Positions 1-13,400 of a stretch of DNA of 64,000 nucleotides are shown here, in pieces. Numbering within the stretch: position 1 is the first letter of the stretch; every line of letters starts with the position of its first letter. The notes under the pieces are model-generated. The model did no database searches. It saw only the letters and a list, made by a program, of their open reading frames with translations, and was not told where the DNA came from. The DNA lies in the NCBI GenBank assembly GCA_003956705.1, contig QZCP01000839.1:1-64000 (forward strand), in the 5' to 3' direction. This stretch comes from Brevipalpus yothersi. Lineage: Eukaryota > Arthropoda > Arachnida > Trombidiformes > Tenuipalpidae. The position numbers and the translations under genes were made by a program.

Positions 1-60
<60 letters not shown>
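1..60. repeat. (AG)n microsatellite at window edge
   Basis: Uninterrupted AG dinucleotides run from the first base. They lie in what is probably an intron of the SLC6 gene, because its first visible exon begins with a splice acceptor at 732-733. Confidence 0.98.
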
Positions 61-64
<4 letters not shown>

Positions 65-733
65 AGCTAACTTTAACTCAGTTTAACGAATCAGTCTTGT
101 TTCGGAGATCATAAAATCAGTGATCAATCGCAATATACATCATACAAGAAACTGTGATTCAACAATATCCGATACTTTTTATTCTTTGACGGGATAAGAA
201 TTGAAGATACTAGATAGAAATTGCTCAAGCTTCTACGACCAATCAACCTAATCGTGTGTAGAAAGTGCAGTTGAAAAATTTCTCATGGTAAAACTAACTT
301 ATGTGATTTATCAGCGATCAGTCTTTTATGATGGTTGCATCATGGGTCACAGAAAACGCTCATGTACAGTGTATCTTGGCTAACATGTGCAATCTTATCG
401 CATCGCCATGATCCGAATGAATGACCAATCCAATTCATCAATTGTGCAATAAGGATTGGCCAACGAGCTAGCTAATCATTCCGGGAACGGGAATTGATCG
501 AGGAAAATTCCAAATCCTTCAGGAACTCTTTTCTTCTCCTCATCCTAGACATAAATCAGACTGCTGATGATAGTACTATTTGTAATACGATCATTAGCCA
601 TCGAAGGTCCTCAGCTCATATTTTCACTGCTTTCATATTGAGTAATACTCTCCAGCCTTGAGGATTCCTTGTATAACGAATGTAAACCAAATTGTTTAAC
701 ATTGGAGATGAAGAAAAAATTAACTTTCCACAG
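61..733 (+). other. Probable intron upstream of the first visible SLC6 exon
   Basis: I see no coding exon here. The TM1 segment that all SLC6 proteins carry (the RFPY region) is not encoded in any frame. The stretch ends in a pyrimidine-poor but usable CACAG acceptor. It is most simply the 3' part of an intron whose donor is outside the window. Confidence 0.6.
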
Positions 734-3700
734 GCGCTTTCTTCATCCCTTACACAATCATGCTGGCGTTCGTTGGATTGCCTCTTTTCCTTCTCGAAAT
801 ATCGTTTGGACAGTATGCCAGTGAAGGTCCTATAACGATATGGAAAGTTTCACCTCTCTTCTCGGGACTCGGATATTCGATGTTCCTAATGTCTGGATTG
901 GTGGCCATCTATTACAATATGATCCTGGCTTGGGCTTTATTCTATCTTTTCTCCTCATTCACTAGTGAGCTACCATGGAGTTCATGTGAAAACGATTGGA
1001 ATACTGATGGTGAGTAAATCTCAATTTTTTTCAAAGTTCATGTGTATTTTATAGACTTTCCATTTCATATCTCATTTATAATATGGCTCAATCTATTCCA
1101 AATCAAAAAGATAGTTGAATCTGGATTGGAAAAGGGATAATCCTTCAACCCTTTCATCAACCCTTATATTATTCACATTTTATAAATGCATATACTTTCC
1201 CTCGCTTCTTTTTCCCGCCTTTGAGTTCAACGGCTTCTTATAGTTTGAGATTATCTTTACATGTATCGCTTTTTATCCATAAACATTCATTCATTTCAGA
1301 GCCAAAAGTTGAGAGTTGAGAGTTTGTTGCATTAATTTTTTTCCTTAATCCCTCGTCTGTTTAAAGGATGCTCCTCAGGTCTAGTTAGAGAGGCAGAGAT
1401 TCATCAACGCCCTGAATCGATAGTCTATGAGAAAAAAACAAAGTTAAGTAGGAGTTAGCCAATAAATAAGACAATATGCTAGCTCATAAGCTCACAATCA
1501 GAGGCCATTGAACGGAAATGGAAAGTTTCGGCATCTTTTAGCTCTTAGGAGTAAAATATACGATTATTTTTTTCTCAAGTCATACTGATTGCGTAATGGT
1601 ATCGCGCTGAGGTTATATTTTGTCTTTCTCAAGTGATTAGACTCTCTCTGATGGAGTCATTTAACTTTACACTAAACCAATCACTTGAACTAATGCTTAT
1701 CTCTATACTCTGTTGAAATGAGTTGATTAATGATCTTCCTTTTCTTCCACAGCATGTAGAAGATTCGATTCCAAAAACTGTACTTCTATGGGAGGATTGG
1801 TGAATGAAGTTGGAGAATGCTTACTAAAAAGCAACGTTTCGAGCGAGGCTTGGAAAAATTTAACGGAAGCCAAAATTAATACAAAATTTCCAAGCGACGA
1901 ATACTTCCAGTGAGTCCCATGTTTTTTTGCATGAATTGCATATTCATTTCATCTTAAAAATAACTTCAAATTCTGATTTCAATCATCATGAGATTAATGA
2001 TGTATCAACAAGAATAAAAAACGCTCAATAGGTCGATGATAGAAATTTTGGATATTTTTATCACCATTTACCCAATTCGAAAAATCAGACTGAAAAATCA
2101 AAAATTTCTCTCAATTCAATTCAAAAGAAGAATATTAAATGGAAACTATTGTTTTCAGATGATTGAGAAATTTTTACTCAATCGAATTTCAATTGGTCAC
2201 AGTAAATAGGCAAAGGAATTCATCGAGAAAACTCACTTTAGAGTGGATTCACGATCGCATCGTCTTCATCACGATTACTTGATGAATTAGATTTTTTCTT
2301 ACCCTTTAGCAACTTTGTCTTGGGAATCTCTTCAGGAATTCACGAAGTTGGGGAAATTCGATTGCAACTGGTACTGTGTTTGCTAATTTGTTGGATCATC
2401 GTATTTTTCTGTCTCTTCCGAGGAGTTAAAAGTTTGGGAAAGGTGAGAAAGAAGTCCAATTATGCTTCCTATGTTAACTTGATTGTTTTTCTCAGGTCGT
2501 TTACTTCACCGCAATATTTCCCTACTTCGTTTTGACAATTCTGTTGATTCGAGGATTAACTCTGGATGGGGCTGCAGATGGCATCAAATTCTATTTGACT
2601 CCTGATTTTTCAAGAATTTTAGAAGTCAAAGTTTGGAAAGACGCAGCAATACAGATTTTCTTTTCCCTCTCACCTTGTTGGGGTGGATTGATTACCTTGG
2701 CATCCTACAATAAGTTTGATAATGATTGCTTCAAGTGAGGACCTTTTTTCTCTCTGACTTTCTCTTCAAAATTCAAATTTCGATTTTTTAATCTCTTTTT
2801 CCATAGAGATACTTTCTTTATCGCTCTTGGAAATTGTGGAACAAGCATATATGCTGGTTTTGTAATATTCAGTGTAATCGGTTTTATGGCGAAAGAAAGT
2901 GGTTTACCAATATCTGATGTAGCTGCACAAGGTACCTTAATAATTATTCTCCGGAAAATTTCACTAATTTTTTCAACGCCTTCTTTCCCACACTCTAGGC
3001 GCTGGACTTGCATTCATAATATATCCAGAAGCTGTTTCCAGATTGCCCTGGTCACCAATCTGGGCACTATTGTTTTTCGCAATGCTCATAACTCTTGGTC
3101 TTGGGACACAATTCACTATGTAAGCTGGCTATGAATTTCTAGAGTTGTTAGCAAAAAAAAAATTTTGCTACAAGAAAAATTCTTTATCAAAAAATTCAGG
3201 GTCGAAACAGTAGTTACAACTATTGTCGATACATTTCCTCATAAATTTCGTCACCGGAAGCCGATGGTCTTATTTTTCGTTTGTCTTTTGATGTTTTTCG
3301 TGGGCCTACTATTATGCACTTCTGGAGGAATCTATTTTCTGCAATTGATGGACGATTATTGCTCCAGTTATTCGGCATTAACTATTGGGTTGGTAGAGAT
3401 CATTGTTATTGCGTGGGTCTATGGAGTAGATAGATTCCTGGACGATATCAAATCAATGCTTGGACGCTATCCTCCTCCGCGATGCTACTGGAAAATACTT
3501 TGGAAAGTGATATGTCCTACAATTATCTTGGTGAGCCATTGAAATGAGCTAAAGAAATAATATTGGATTAAAATTTTTACCATTTCTCTTCTTCTTGTGT
3601 TCTAGCTTGTGTTCGCATTTTCCATTGCCAACATTGTTCCCAGCAGTTATGGTAACCACGTTTTTCCTGCTTGGGCCAACGCAATCGGTTGGTTTCTATC

Positions 3701-4096
3701 ATTCATTTCAATGTCTGCCATACCAATTGTTGCATTTATCAAGATTTACCGAAGCAAAGGTCCAATCTCTCAGGTACGCAAAAGTTTATCTTTGCCAAAA
3801 CTTTTCCATCTATAATTATATCTTTGTCATTCTATTTCCAGAGAATTTCTTCCCTCATGCAGCCGACACCTGATTGGGGTCCCAGATTGGCAGTTCATCG
3901 TCTGGAGGCTCATTCTCCAAAACATACCGACTCGCAAGTGCCTTTGGCTAGTTCACAATTTTTTGATCAAGATAACGAGAGTGAAGACTCTGAATATTGT
4001 AAATCACCAAGTAAATTTAAGTTTTTTGATGATCACAATGATGATGCGGGACTCCGATTAACGGTCCCCGATCATTCAAATGAAACTGGCTTTTAG
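734..4096 (+). CDS. SLC6 family Na+/Cl- dependent neurotransmitter/amino acid transporter (5' truncated)
   Basis: Exons 734-1009, 1753-1909, 2310-2442, 2496-2734, 2807-2931, 2999-3119, 3200-3530, 3606-3773 and 3842-4096 join in phase into about 600 residues. SLC6 proteins co-transport amino acids or neurotransmitters with sodium across the plasma membrane. Exon 1 opens in TM2 (GAFFIPYTIML), followed by TM3. The second extracellular loop has the family cysteine pair (PWSSC...WNTDAC) and N-glycosylation sites (NCT, NVS, NLT). TM8 carries GLGTQF followed by an exon starting VETVVTTIVD. The DDIKSMLGRYP and YWKILWKVICP segments and the PSSYGNHVFPAWANAIGW segment resemble glycine and GABA transporters, so glycine-transporter-like is my best subtype guess, held loosely. 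TM1 and the N-terminus lie upstream of the window. The last exon encodes an acidic cytoplasmic tail. Confidence 0.92.
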
Positions 4097-4580
4097 ATAG
4101 GGTTAATTATTTTCTCCTTAATTTGATCATATCTCATTTGGAGAGTGTATGTTTTCATCAGAGACTTCTTTCTTGGTCACTTGAGTTTTTCATTTGGAAT
4201 GAATCTATTCATTACTGACTCACCTGGAAGTTTTGGCCCTCCATTGATGAGAATTTTTTTCCATAGTTCTATTAACAGTCCCTCTTTGAGTAATGTAATG
4301 GAAATTTTCACCTCTCGACTGATTACTTATCATCGGAAAGTTTGAATTTCCTCTTTCTAAACTTGAGTCTGATTTCAATTATCTTTCGATTAAGAGCGAC
4401 TAAGATGAAAGTACCAAGATTTTGATCTATTTTGTCTTCCAGTTGCCTGGAGGGTCATCTGGAAGGATGTAAAATTTTAAAATAGTGTAAATTATTTACT
4501 ACTGTAAACATATATTTACAAAAAAATAGTTATTCTATCAGAACATTCGAAAAAATATTGTTGAGAATCATGTGTCGAAC

Positions 4581-4586
4581 AATAAA
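4581..4586 (+). terminator. Poly(A) signal AATAAA of the SLC6 gene
   Basis: Canonical AATAAA about 485 nt after the stop codon, in the first AT-rich stretch past the coding region. Confidence 0.6.
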
Positions 4587-5365
4587 TACTTTTTGTAAAT
4601 AAATAACGGCATTTTTTTCGTAGCTGAAATCAATTCTGAAAGAATTTCTACCGAGAACGAATAAATCAAATAGGCTCACAATAACATTCGTTCATAAACG
4701 AGAAAATTCCCTTCATGTTTGTGTGTGCAATGAGTTAACAAGAAAATTGTGTGATGTGAAACTCGGATGATGTTGATTGTATGATTCTGATTGCTGATCA
4801 ACCATAACTGATGGAAATTGCTGCCTTGATGATTTTTTGAGCAATATTTACGTTATTAAAAAAAGTTGTTTACAAACTAATCCTCCAAGCTAACGGATCA
4901 GCAATTGCCTTCAAAACGTTCTTGGATTGGAGGTCAGCAAAGGAAATCGGGTTGATCGATGATACATGTCCACATTCCAATCGTTTTGTTAAGTTTAGAG
5001 TCCAAATAATATTGATGATTAGAGGATGGTGGTGATAGTTCAAGCTGATAAGAATGGAATCACAGGGATGGTAAAGATCACACAGCCAAAGCCTCGATCG
5101 CCCAAGAGAATCAATAACTTTTATGAATCTCACCTTCGTTTGTCTTCCCTCTTTACAAGTATTTGGATTTCCAATGTCAACAGTATATTCCGAAAGGATC
5201 CAGAAAAGAAAATCAAATTCTGATATGAAAAGCAGAGAGTTCAAGGGAATTTTCTCTCTAGTCTTCAAACGAATCGCTGAGATGGATAGAAACATATGAC
5301 GATAAATAGATCATCCAATCAAGCACGTGTGTTCGACACACAAATAAATGACCATGAGATGTTTG

Positions 5366-5416
5366 TATTTAAGTTTGCATTTAATCATGCCAGTGATATC
5401 ATTTCATACTTCAGTT
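5366..5416 (+). promoter_or_regulatory. Putative core promoter of the sulfotransferase
   Basis: A TATTTAAG box at 5366-5373 is followed by a TCATTT at 5399-5404 (about 35 bp downstream) and a TCAGTT at 5411-5416, both possible arthropod initiators. The spacing is slightly long, so the start site is uncertain. Confidence 0.35.
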
Positions 5417-5492
5417 TTACTTAGATCTTCAAGCTATCGGTTTCCACATACATACAAATCATACAGTGTTGATCGCGAAAACTGTTGACAGC

Positions 5493-6540
5493 ATGAATTC
5501 GCTCGATCGGACTAGCCAGGCGATAGATTTCGATCTCAAAAATGATCCCAAATCTGGTGGAAAAAAGATTCCTCTACTCAAAGTCGATGGTCTCAAAGTA
5601 CCTTACTACTTCGACGAAGTCAAAGTTCGCGAAGCTTTAAATTTCCAGCCCCGTTCAAATGATGTCTTCGTGGTTACTTATCCCAAGTGTGGCACTGTGT
5701 GGATGACCTACATCCTATGGTCAATAAAGAATGGTGGTAGAGTACCACTTCCGGATTTGGCTCAATTAAATGCCGAAATTCCTTACATCGAAAGGACAGG
5801 TAAGTAATGATGATAGTTTCACATAGGTTGCTGATCGTAGAGTTTGGAAAATGTGAAAATAGAATCGTTTACAATAATTTTCAGGAACACAAGATTTTGA
5901 CAAACTTACATCACCAAGAATGTTCTCATCACATCTTCCCGCCGAATTGATGCCATATCATCCGGAAGCGCGCTACATTTATGTAGCTCGAAATCCTCGA
6001 GATGTTGCGGTTTCATACTATCACATGACAAAAGAAGTTCTTGGTGGACCAGATTATCGAGGAGCAACGTTTGATGAATATTTTGAATCATTTATTACCG
6101 CTGATGTGCCATACGGTGATTATATGGACCATTTAAGGAATTGGTGTGATCGTATTAGTGAGGACAATATTCTTTTTCTCACATATGAGTGGATGAGAAG
6201 TGATCCCAAGGCTGCTATTCTTAGTGTGGCAAATTTTGTATCCGATGAGCAACATGATTATGTGCAAGATTTGTTGGCAAATGGTGGCGAAAAGCTCGAA
6301 AAAGTCATCGAAAATACATCTTTTAACAGCCTCAAAAAGCTCCCTGTGATCATCAAGAAAGCTACCGAGAAGAAGTGCATCGACCCGTCTCTCGATCAAG
6401 GCGTGAAACTAAATTTTTTCAGGAGAGGAATTATCGGAGATTGGATGAATCATTTCAATGATAATCAAATTAATATTCTTAATCAGAAAATGAGCAGAAA
6501 ACTCAATGGTTCCTCAGCATTATCATTATGGAAATTCTGA
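5493..6540 (+). CDS. Cytosolic sulfotransferase (SULT family)
   Basis: Two exons, 5493-5799 and 5885-6540, separated by an 85-nt intron, encode 320 residues, close to the usual SULT size. The enzyme moves sulfate from PAPS to a hydroxyl or amine of a small molecule. The 5'-phosphosulfate loop is at residues 63-70 (YPKCGTVW, where YPKSGTTW is commonest). The catalytic histidine lies in SSHLP (about H119). The 3'-phosphate motif is ARNPRDVAVSYYH (about 137-149). The C-terminal RRGIIGDWMNHF matches the conserved RKGxxGDWKNHF cofactor motif. The start is the first ATG in frame; upstream codons in the same frame lack an ATG. No signal peptide or membrane segment is seen, which fits a soluble enzyme rather than a Golgi one. 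The substrate cannot be told from sequence. Confidence 0.95.
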
Positions 6541-6595
6541 TAATCTTTTCTTTCAAAAACAAGTTATCATTGTTAGAATCAATCACGATCATTTC

Positions 6596-6605
6596 AATAA
6601 ATAAA
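6596..6605 (+). terminator. Overlapping AATAAA poly(A) signals of the sulfotransferase
   Basis: Two overlapping AATAAA hexamers lie 56 nt after the stop. A TTTATT at 6660-6665 (AATAAA on the minus strand) is the likely signal of the convergent CM1 gene, so the two transcripts end within a few tens of bases of each other. Confidence 0.7.
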
Positions 6606-6855
6606 ATGAATAGAAAATTCATGACAGATTCTACTCATGTATCGCAATAAGTCAAAAAATTTATTCAAATATGACTTAAAATTTTTCAATCTAGATTGGG
6701 TTAGAAAGAAAAAGTTTGGTCATTCTGTATCCGATTCGATTAATTTAAGATAATTCATGTCAAAAAATCAAAGGCCCAAGAGATAAGAGAGATCCAATTC
6801 GTGAATATTGATGAGAATATTGTGTTATAATGTCTGGGAAGTTTGGAGGATGTGA

Positions 6856-9125
6856 TCAATTTTGTAGATTCAATTGAGCCTTTCGCAAAATTTTATCCGC
6901 TTGCTTCACTTGACGACGAACAGCTTTCTCAATATTTGCTTTTTTGGCTTTGATACTTTGATATTCTGATATTATCGAGCTTTCATCAATCGTAAAATGA
7001 TCAGAGATTACTTGCGAGGAGTTAACAATGTGCCTCATGTCTTTCAAATATGGCCAGACAGAGTCCGAGTATTCACCTTGAGTGATGTCTTTGAGAACCA
7101 AATACTTGTTATTGAGACCATGCAGTTCTTGAACTAGCTCTGCTAGTCGATTCAAATGATTTTGAAGTAACTGATGCTGTTCTTGAGGGAGGAAAACCCT
7201 AATGGCATCTTTGATGTTCGAAATGAGACCAGTTGTCACCTTTTTAGGCTCTTCTCTGAACTGTACAGATTTGGAAACTGTGGCATTCAATTCATTCTTT
7301 CTTTGAGTGGCTGACTTGAGAGCGCTTTTTGGAACTGGGACAGTAGAGCTGACACCAAGTTGGGGAGTTTCAGGAGTATCACCTTTCTCTTTCAACGGCA
7401 TGATAGTGTAAGATCGTTTGCATGGTCGAAGTGACGGCTTCGGTGTTGATTCTACATCGATGCTTATTTTTTTACTAGGAATATTTTCTTTGTTGGTACA
7501 GTCTGAATCATCCATGATGGTGAGCCCAGTGAGCGAGTTATTAATCTCTCTGAGAGGAGTGAGAATCAGTCGAGGAATACCTTTTTTAGGTTTCTCTTGA
7601 GTTTTTGGTGATTGGAATGAGGGTCCCCGCTTTCTGATACATACTAGATCGGTCTGTGCTTCACAATCAACACTTTCATAGGTACTTTGTACTTCCTTGG
7701 ATGCTGCAGTTGGTAAGATAGTTTGAATGGACTGGTTGACAGCTTCGGGGCCAGATATGGATGGCTGACATTCCTGATCATTAGTACTAGGACCTCTCAA
7801 AGTAACTTGGAGCCCAACTTCTTTCGAGATAATTTCCTCCACTGGTGGTTGATCAGTTTGTGTACTTTTACAATCGTTTGTCACCTTAACCAAGGAGATT
7901 CGATCTTCTTGAAACATACTCATATCATCAAGTAAGCCAAGGGAAGATGCACCTAAAGTGTAAAATACAAGTAGGATCATTCAGTGAACTACTCCAAACC
8001 TTTCTGTAGGAAGAGCTTACCATGGAATAAAGCGGGGGGCGGACGTTGAAAATGTTTGAAACCTTCTGAAGGAGACTTCGTAGGGACAAGAACCAGAGGT
8101 ACTGCAGCTGATTCATCGAGCTCTGCAAAGGATAAAAGGAATTGTAAATGGACTGAATGAACTTGACATTTTTCGTTCCTCACATACCTTTAGATAAGCG
8201 GGAACTTCTCCTACTGGACAGAGCAACAGAGATCTCTAATGAATCTGAAATTGGAAGAGCGATTAGCATTTTTGAAATTTTTGAAATTGACAAGCATTCG
8301 AGCATTTACCTTTGAATTGGGTTGAATTAAGTAGATCATTCGTCGTATCCATCAGATCTCCAAGAGAGCTCAGAGCACTGCCTTCGCTGATAACAAAGCT
8401 CCCATTATCATTTGCATGTTTAGTCCAGAATTCACGAACTTGGCTGAGATGATCCATCAGATCCTTGCAAACTTTTCCTGTTGACTCTAAATCACTGACA
8501 AGAGCATCACGCTCTTTGGTCAAAACATTGATCTTGAATTCAAATTTTCCCGTAACATCATCGATTTGGTCTCGCAGGGATTTGATCAGACCATCTTTCT
8601 CTTGACATTCTTTCATCAATTCTGAAACCCGCTCATTTTCAAAGTTTTCTGCAGAAAACACAAGAGGTTAACTCGATCTATCTCATTTTAAAATGTCCAA
8701 GAAAACTCCTTACCGATGGCAGGTAAATCTCCAGCTTTTTTTGTTGACTTTCTTCGATTCTCTTGTTCATAAAGTCTTAATTTAAGATCAAAATTTTCTC
8801 TTCGAAGATTGGTAAGCTCAGCATCCATTTCTTTCATTGTCATTCCTCTCGGCACACTTTTACAGCCAGGATTTGGCACTTCTTCCTCAATTGATGGTAA
8901 AGAAGATGATTTATGAGGCTCAGCCGTACCATGTATGCTAATTGAGGAAAACATTCATCCAATTATTGAAGGGTTAAAATTTTTTGATTGAATTTCTTCT
9001 TTTTTCACTAATCGCGAAAAAAAACAAAGTGACCAAAGTTTGACAAACATCCAATAAGAATGTTTTACTTACCCTTCCTCAGGCGGACAGATCGAGGAGA
9101 GCTCCATCATTGATTCGGCTAACAT
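6856..9125 (-). CDS. CM1-motif (Cnn_1N) centrosomin-like coiled-coil protein
   Basis: Six exons on the minus strand, 9125-9073, 8937-8714, 8648-8310, 8244-8188, 8122-8021 and 7952-6856, join in phase into 623 residues. Residues about 46-77 match the CM1 motif of centrosomin/CDK5RAP2 (MDAELTNLRRENFDLKLRLY), which in that family binds and activates gamma-tubulin ring complexes at centrosomes. Exon 3 is charged and predicted coiled coil. The last exon, from about residue 285, holds several QT motifs, including CKSTQTD, which fits the KxTQT motif for dynein light chain LC8, then a basic SP/TP-rich stretch and a C-terminal coiled coil rich in K and A. It is shorter than Drosophila centrosomin (over 1000 residues), and no C-terminal CM2 was recognised. 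The start ATG at 9125 is the first in frame, but an earlier exon is possible. The centrosomal role is inferred from CM1 alone. Confidence 0.78.
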
Positions 9126-10473
9126 GATGAGCAAGCGAATTAAGACGATCAAAAGTATCAAATAAATGGTGAATATATATATATAATACAAATGATGATT
9201 GTTACAAAGCGATTTAATCAAATAAAAACACACTATGTGTAGGCTGGTTGAAAATTTTAAATTTCAACTGGACGCGAACAAATTTGAATACTGCAAGCGG
9301 ATTGGTCCACCGCATGCTGTACAGCTGTGTAGCTGTAGCTTTAACCGTTGAGCAGAAGCTTGCAGCGATTGGCCAAGCTAGTCTAGACTTCACTTTTTCT
9401 GTCCCTACTTTTCAATAATTAAATCACGAGCGGAACTGAAAAGTTTTACCACTTGATCATTTCATTAATTTTTTCATCATCATCAATGAGATGATTTGAT
9501 TTCCATGAAAAGAAGGGCTCAAATAAGGAGGATGAGCTATTTCAATGTTTAACTAACGATTCATTTTGCAATAGGCAATTCAACTTAAAACTACATCATT
9601 TATCCATTGAACACATTTGGAAAGCATGCATTCTGAACTTTTCAAGAATAAAAATTACCATGTAAATTCTTACCTGAGCGATTTTCGATTTTCCATTCCC
9701 AAAACTGGAAATTGATCATTTTTGGAAAATTTTTGTAAGAACAGTGATTGTCAAATTAAAACATCATGAATGAATCATCGAATATTAATTTATCTTTCAA
9801 TCTCAGATATTTCAGTCGTCTCAAAAGGAGTATTGTTGATTAGTTTTTCTTAAATAATCTTGGAACATTCCATGATACCATAATGCATTATAAGTACGTT
9901 TATTATGAATCCATGTCAATCATTAGATTGCCATTTTAACCACAAGAGAATGATCCAAACGATAGAAAAAAACTTTCCTTCTTTTTCTCTCTGTCATTCA
10001 GGTCTGAACTAAAATTTGCCCGTTCTTACAAGATACACTGTTACATGATAGTCTTTGAGAGAATCTTACACGATTATGTTTTCCGTCTCCTGAGTAATCG
10101 TCCAAGAGAGTCGTTTTCTCGATGAATTAATGAGAGAATATTTCGAGAACTTGATTGATAAAGGATAATATCCATTTCTTTTCATGTATTGGGATAGAAT
10201 GCATTGTCAATAAAAGCAAAAAAATTCATGAAAAATAAAAAAATTAGGCAAAATAAGACTAGTTTTCATATTAGGCTAGTAAACCAATTGATAGAAAAAG
10301 ACTGAGGTCAGTCAATTTTTTGTAGACAAAAGCGAAGGCATTAAAATTGTCCAAGAGAATGATTGTAGGCTTCAGATTTTGATATGGAAGATTGCAGGAT
10401 GACCAATCAGAAATACGAACACGAATAGGATTATGATGAACAGGTATCAATTCTTTGATGACTATAAAGCATT
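9126..10473. other. Intergenic: CM1-gene upstream region and ACK downstream region
   Basis: No open frame of note and no recognisable exon. Immediately above the CM1 start lies a short (AT)n tract (about 9174-9183). Around 9301-9370 there is a richer patch with an E-box CAGCTG and paired GTAGCTGTAGC strings, a plausible promoter region. The remainder is plain AT-rich DNA. Confidence 0.5.
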
Positions 10474-13400
10474 TTAAACCTCTGTTGTATCTTCTGGTAA
10501 TCCATGAGTTGCAATAAGATAGTTGAAAGCTTGATGTCGGTTACCATTGTACTTTGCGAGCGCTTCTACCAAGGCTCTGCTACTGACTTTAATTGAATGA
10601 TTTTTGAGCTGTCGACCCAGTTTGATACACTTTATTGCTTGAAGAGCATCCCAATCAGTTTCGTTGAGCATATTCAAACAGTCCAAATCAGTAACCTGTA
10701 GTGATATTCACGAAGATGCATATATTGTTAATTGAAATGTTGGTAGATATAACTCGAACAGGGAAACAAACGAATTTTACCTCTTTTCCTAAAATTTTGA
10801 GCATAACTCTAACTTCGTCCGAGTCAATTCCTTTGACGTTCTCCAACGGCTTGGGTTTAGGTTTAGGCTTATCAGCAGCGAAATCGAGAAGATCCTCACA
10901 AGAAACATGATGATTGGTGATTCTTGTCGCAGGCTCTTGAGCTAATGAATCATTATTTTTTGTTGATTGACAATCTGGCTCTGGGGTGGCATCCAAATCT
11001 ACAAAAGTCTTTGGAACAGAATCTACTTGATCCTCACCCCTGAAATATAGAAAAAGAGGTATTAGATAAGATCAATGTTTAAGATTTCTTATGAAATTTC
11101 GAGTAAAATTGAAAAAACCTACAAAAGAGTTCTATTAGGCTTTGGTGGAGGAACAGGAACATTCTCTTCCGAGATGGCCTCAGATTTAGAACTAGGATGG
11201 CTGCTTTCAATATTAGGTGCAGCACCTATACGCGTCATGTTTTTCATATAACTTGATGGTGGCTCAGGACAGGGGACTTGTCGTCCCGAAATTGGATGTC
11301 CAACATGAAATACATGCCGAAACGTGGATAGGACAGGTTGACTTATGTGTCCTGATTCGTTGGACCCATTAGATTCACTTCCTTCTGGAAGATCTTTCAC
11401 GGGAATTAGAAGTGGGTGTTTTCTTTGGTGCTGTTTTAGAGCCATACTATGTTGTTTCGAACGATCACGAGGAGGAAGAGGAAGTGCATTGAGAGCAGAT
11501 GCCTCATCATTACCAGTAATCAGCATACTTGTACCACTGAATGGAACGGGAGGAGGTGATCCGAGACTACTTCTGTTAACGTTGGCTGTTAACCGAGCTA
11601 GCAAAGCTGTTTGTGGGGTAGCGGCTATTCGCTGTTTATTTCCTTTGACTTTGGGCATTATTCCTCCATTTCTGAGCAATCGGAGAGGATTTGACTCCTC
11701 AGTGACAGAATCACAATCGATAGGTGCGGAAATTATATGAGAAGATGAGATGGATGTTTGAGAAGAAATAGGATCCGTGTTATTTGTGAGGCGTCTCATA
11801 TCACAAGATTCCGAAATGCCACTCTGTAAGAGTGAAAAAAATTCAAATTTCAAAAATTAGATTACAGAGCCAGGATTAAAAGGATGAAAATTCATCTTCA
11901 TTAGCATCTCTAAGCTTATTAGCTGGATTGGTTGATTAATTTTGACTCAAAAAATGATGATAATTGGTATAACAGTTCCTCGATCAAAAATTGAGATGGG
12001 TGATCTTTCGGTATCATTTTGGAGTTGGAAAATTAAATTTGAAATACTCACCTTATCAAGAAACGAAGATCTGCATTTATCTAGACCTTGACCTTTTTCG
12101 ACCAAAGTGCTGTAAGCTTTTTTAGCTTCTTCTGTGAGAATTGATTGAATGTCCGATATGTTCTCAGTCTCTTCACTGAAAGTTCTTCGCTCGATTTTTG
12201 GACTACTCTTGAATTTGAACGAAAACTTCTTCTTGTTCGGTGAGTTTGGCGTCTTGGGACTATCGGAGGAACCATTATCAGAACACGTCTTGAGCTCATT
12301 AACAGGCTTGAATTCGAGATCCATCATACTTTGAGTTGCTAGCTCTTTTGCCATGGCAATAGCAGAATCCAAATTTTGTTCTTCTGCATGAGATATTGAT
12401 TTCACTGTGCTATACTTTTTTTTGCTCTCCTTATTTAGAGCCAATTTATTGGCAATTTCTTTGATTTCATTCTTAACATTAGAATTACAGTCATTTATGG
12501 CTTTTTGATGCTCAGTTAGCTCATCTGTGAATTCTGGCTTGATTAAACCCAGTTCTTTGAAAACTTCATCCATCAATGATGGGCCGAAATCCAAAGTCTG
12601 TGGATGAGAGAAAAATTCGTTATTACTTAGTTGCATAACGGATCTAATTTCAAGTTATCCCATCAAAGCAAGGAAAGTAAATATTGAGGTTTTCTCTAGG
12701 AAAAGCTAAGACTAGGAAAGTCGGAGTCGAGTTGACTGAAAAGTATCACAAGAGAGTGAAAAAAAGGAAATGTCATCACATATTCGTAGCAGTTTCTGAT
12801 GCTATTATGCTCTCTAACTAGAGAGGTTGATTCATCTTTGACCAACTTTTTCTCAACAATGTATTATTATTGGAGAGCCATTGAATTAGGCAGATAATTG
12901 TCATGCATCTGTTCAGGGAGAAAATGAGAAACTATCGTTTCATTTCCTCCATTTCCGTTCTTTTATAAGTAATTGTGAACAAAAGTGAATGGAGTTTGAA
13001 GTGTTAGGCACACATTTTGATGAGTATATTCTCCAAGCTGTATTTTGTAGCAACTGAAAAATTTGGAAAATTAAAAGAATAATTCTTTTCAAGAATAAAA
13101 CACATTTTTCAACAGATTATCAGAGAGCCAAGATAAATATGTTCGTCAATGGGCATTTTATCGTTTTCTAGAATTCAAATTCTCAATCTGAGTAGAAATT
13201 TGATTTCTTCTCAACTACTTCCTACACGCATCCATGTTGATGTAATTTCAAGTTATTTTCTTCAGAGATTAACCTAGTCAAATTATCTTTCCAATCATTT
13301 AGTTTTGTTATTTGCATCGATCTAGTCTATATACATGCACATGTATGTATCATCAGAACTCATCATCACTCTTCATGTCAAAATCATCTCATCCTCACCA

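Larger units (their letters stand above)
4097..5492. other. SLC6 3' UTR and intergenic DNA
   Basis: An AATAAA at 4581-4586 is the likely poly(A) signal of the transporter. The rest separates it from the sulfotransferase. A minus-strand open frame of 141 codons (4870-5295) shows no recognisable domain or splice context and I do not call it a gene. Confidence 0.7.

Noticed and set aside
4870..5295. Minus-strand open frame of 141 codons, with an RNP1-like string (RGFGCVIF) in another frame
   Set aside because: The RNP1-like string is isolated, bounded by stops and has no second RRM motif. The long frame has no domain, splice support or poly(A) signal.
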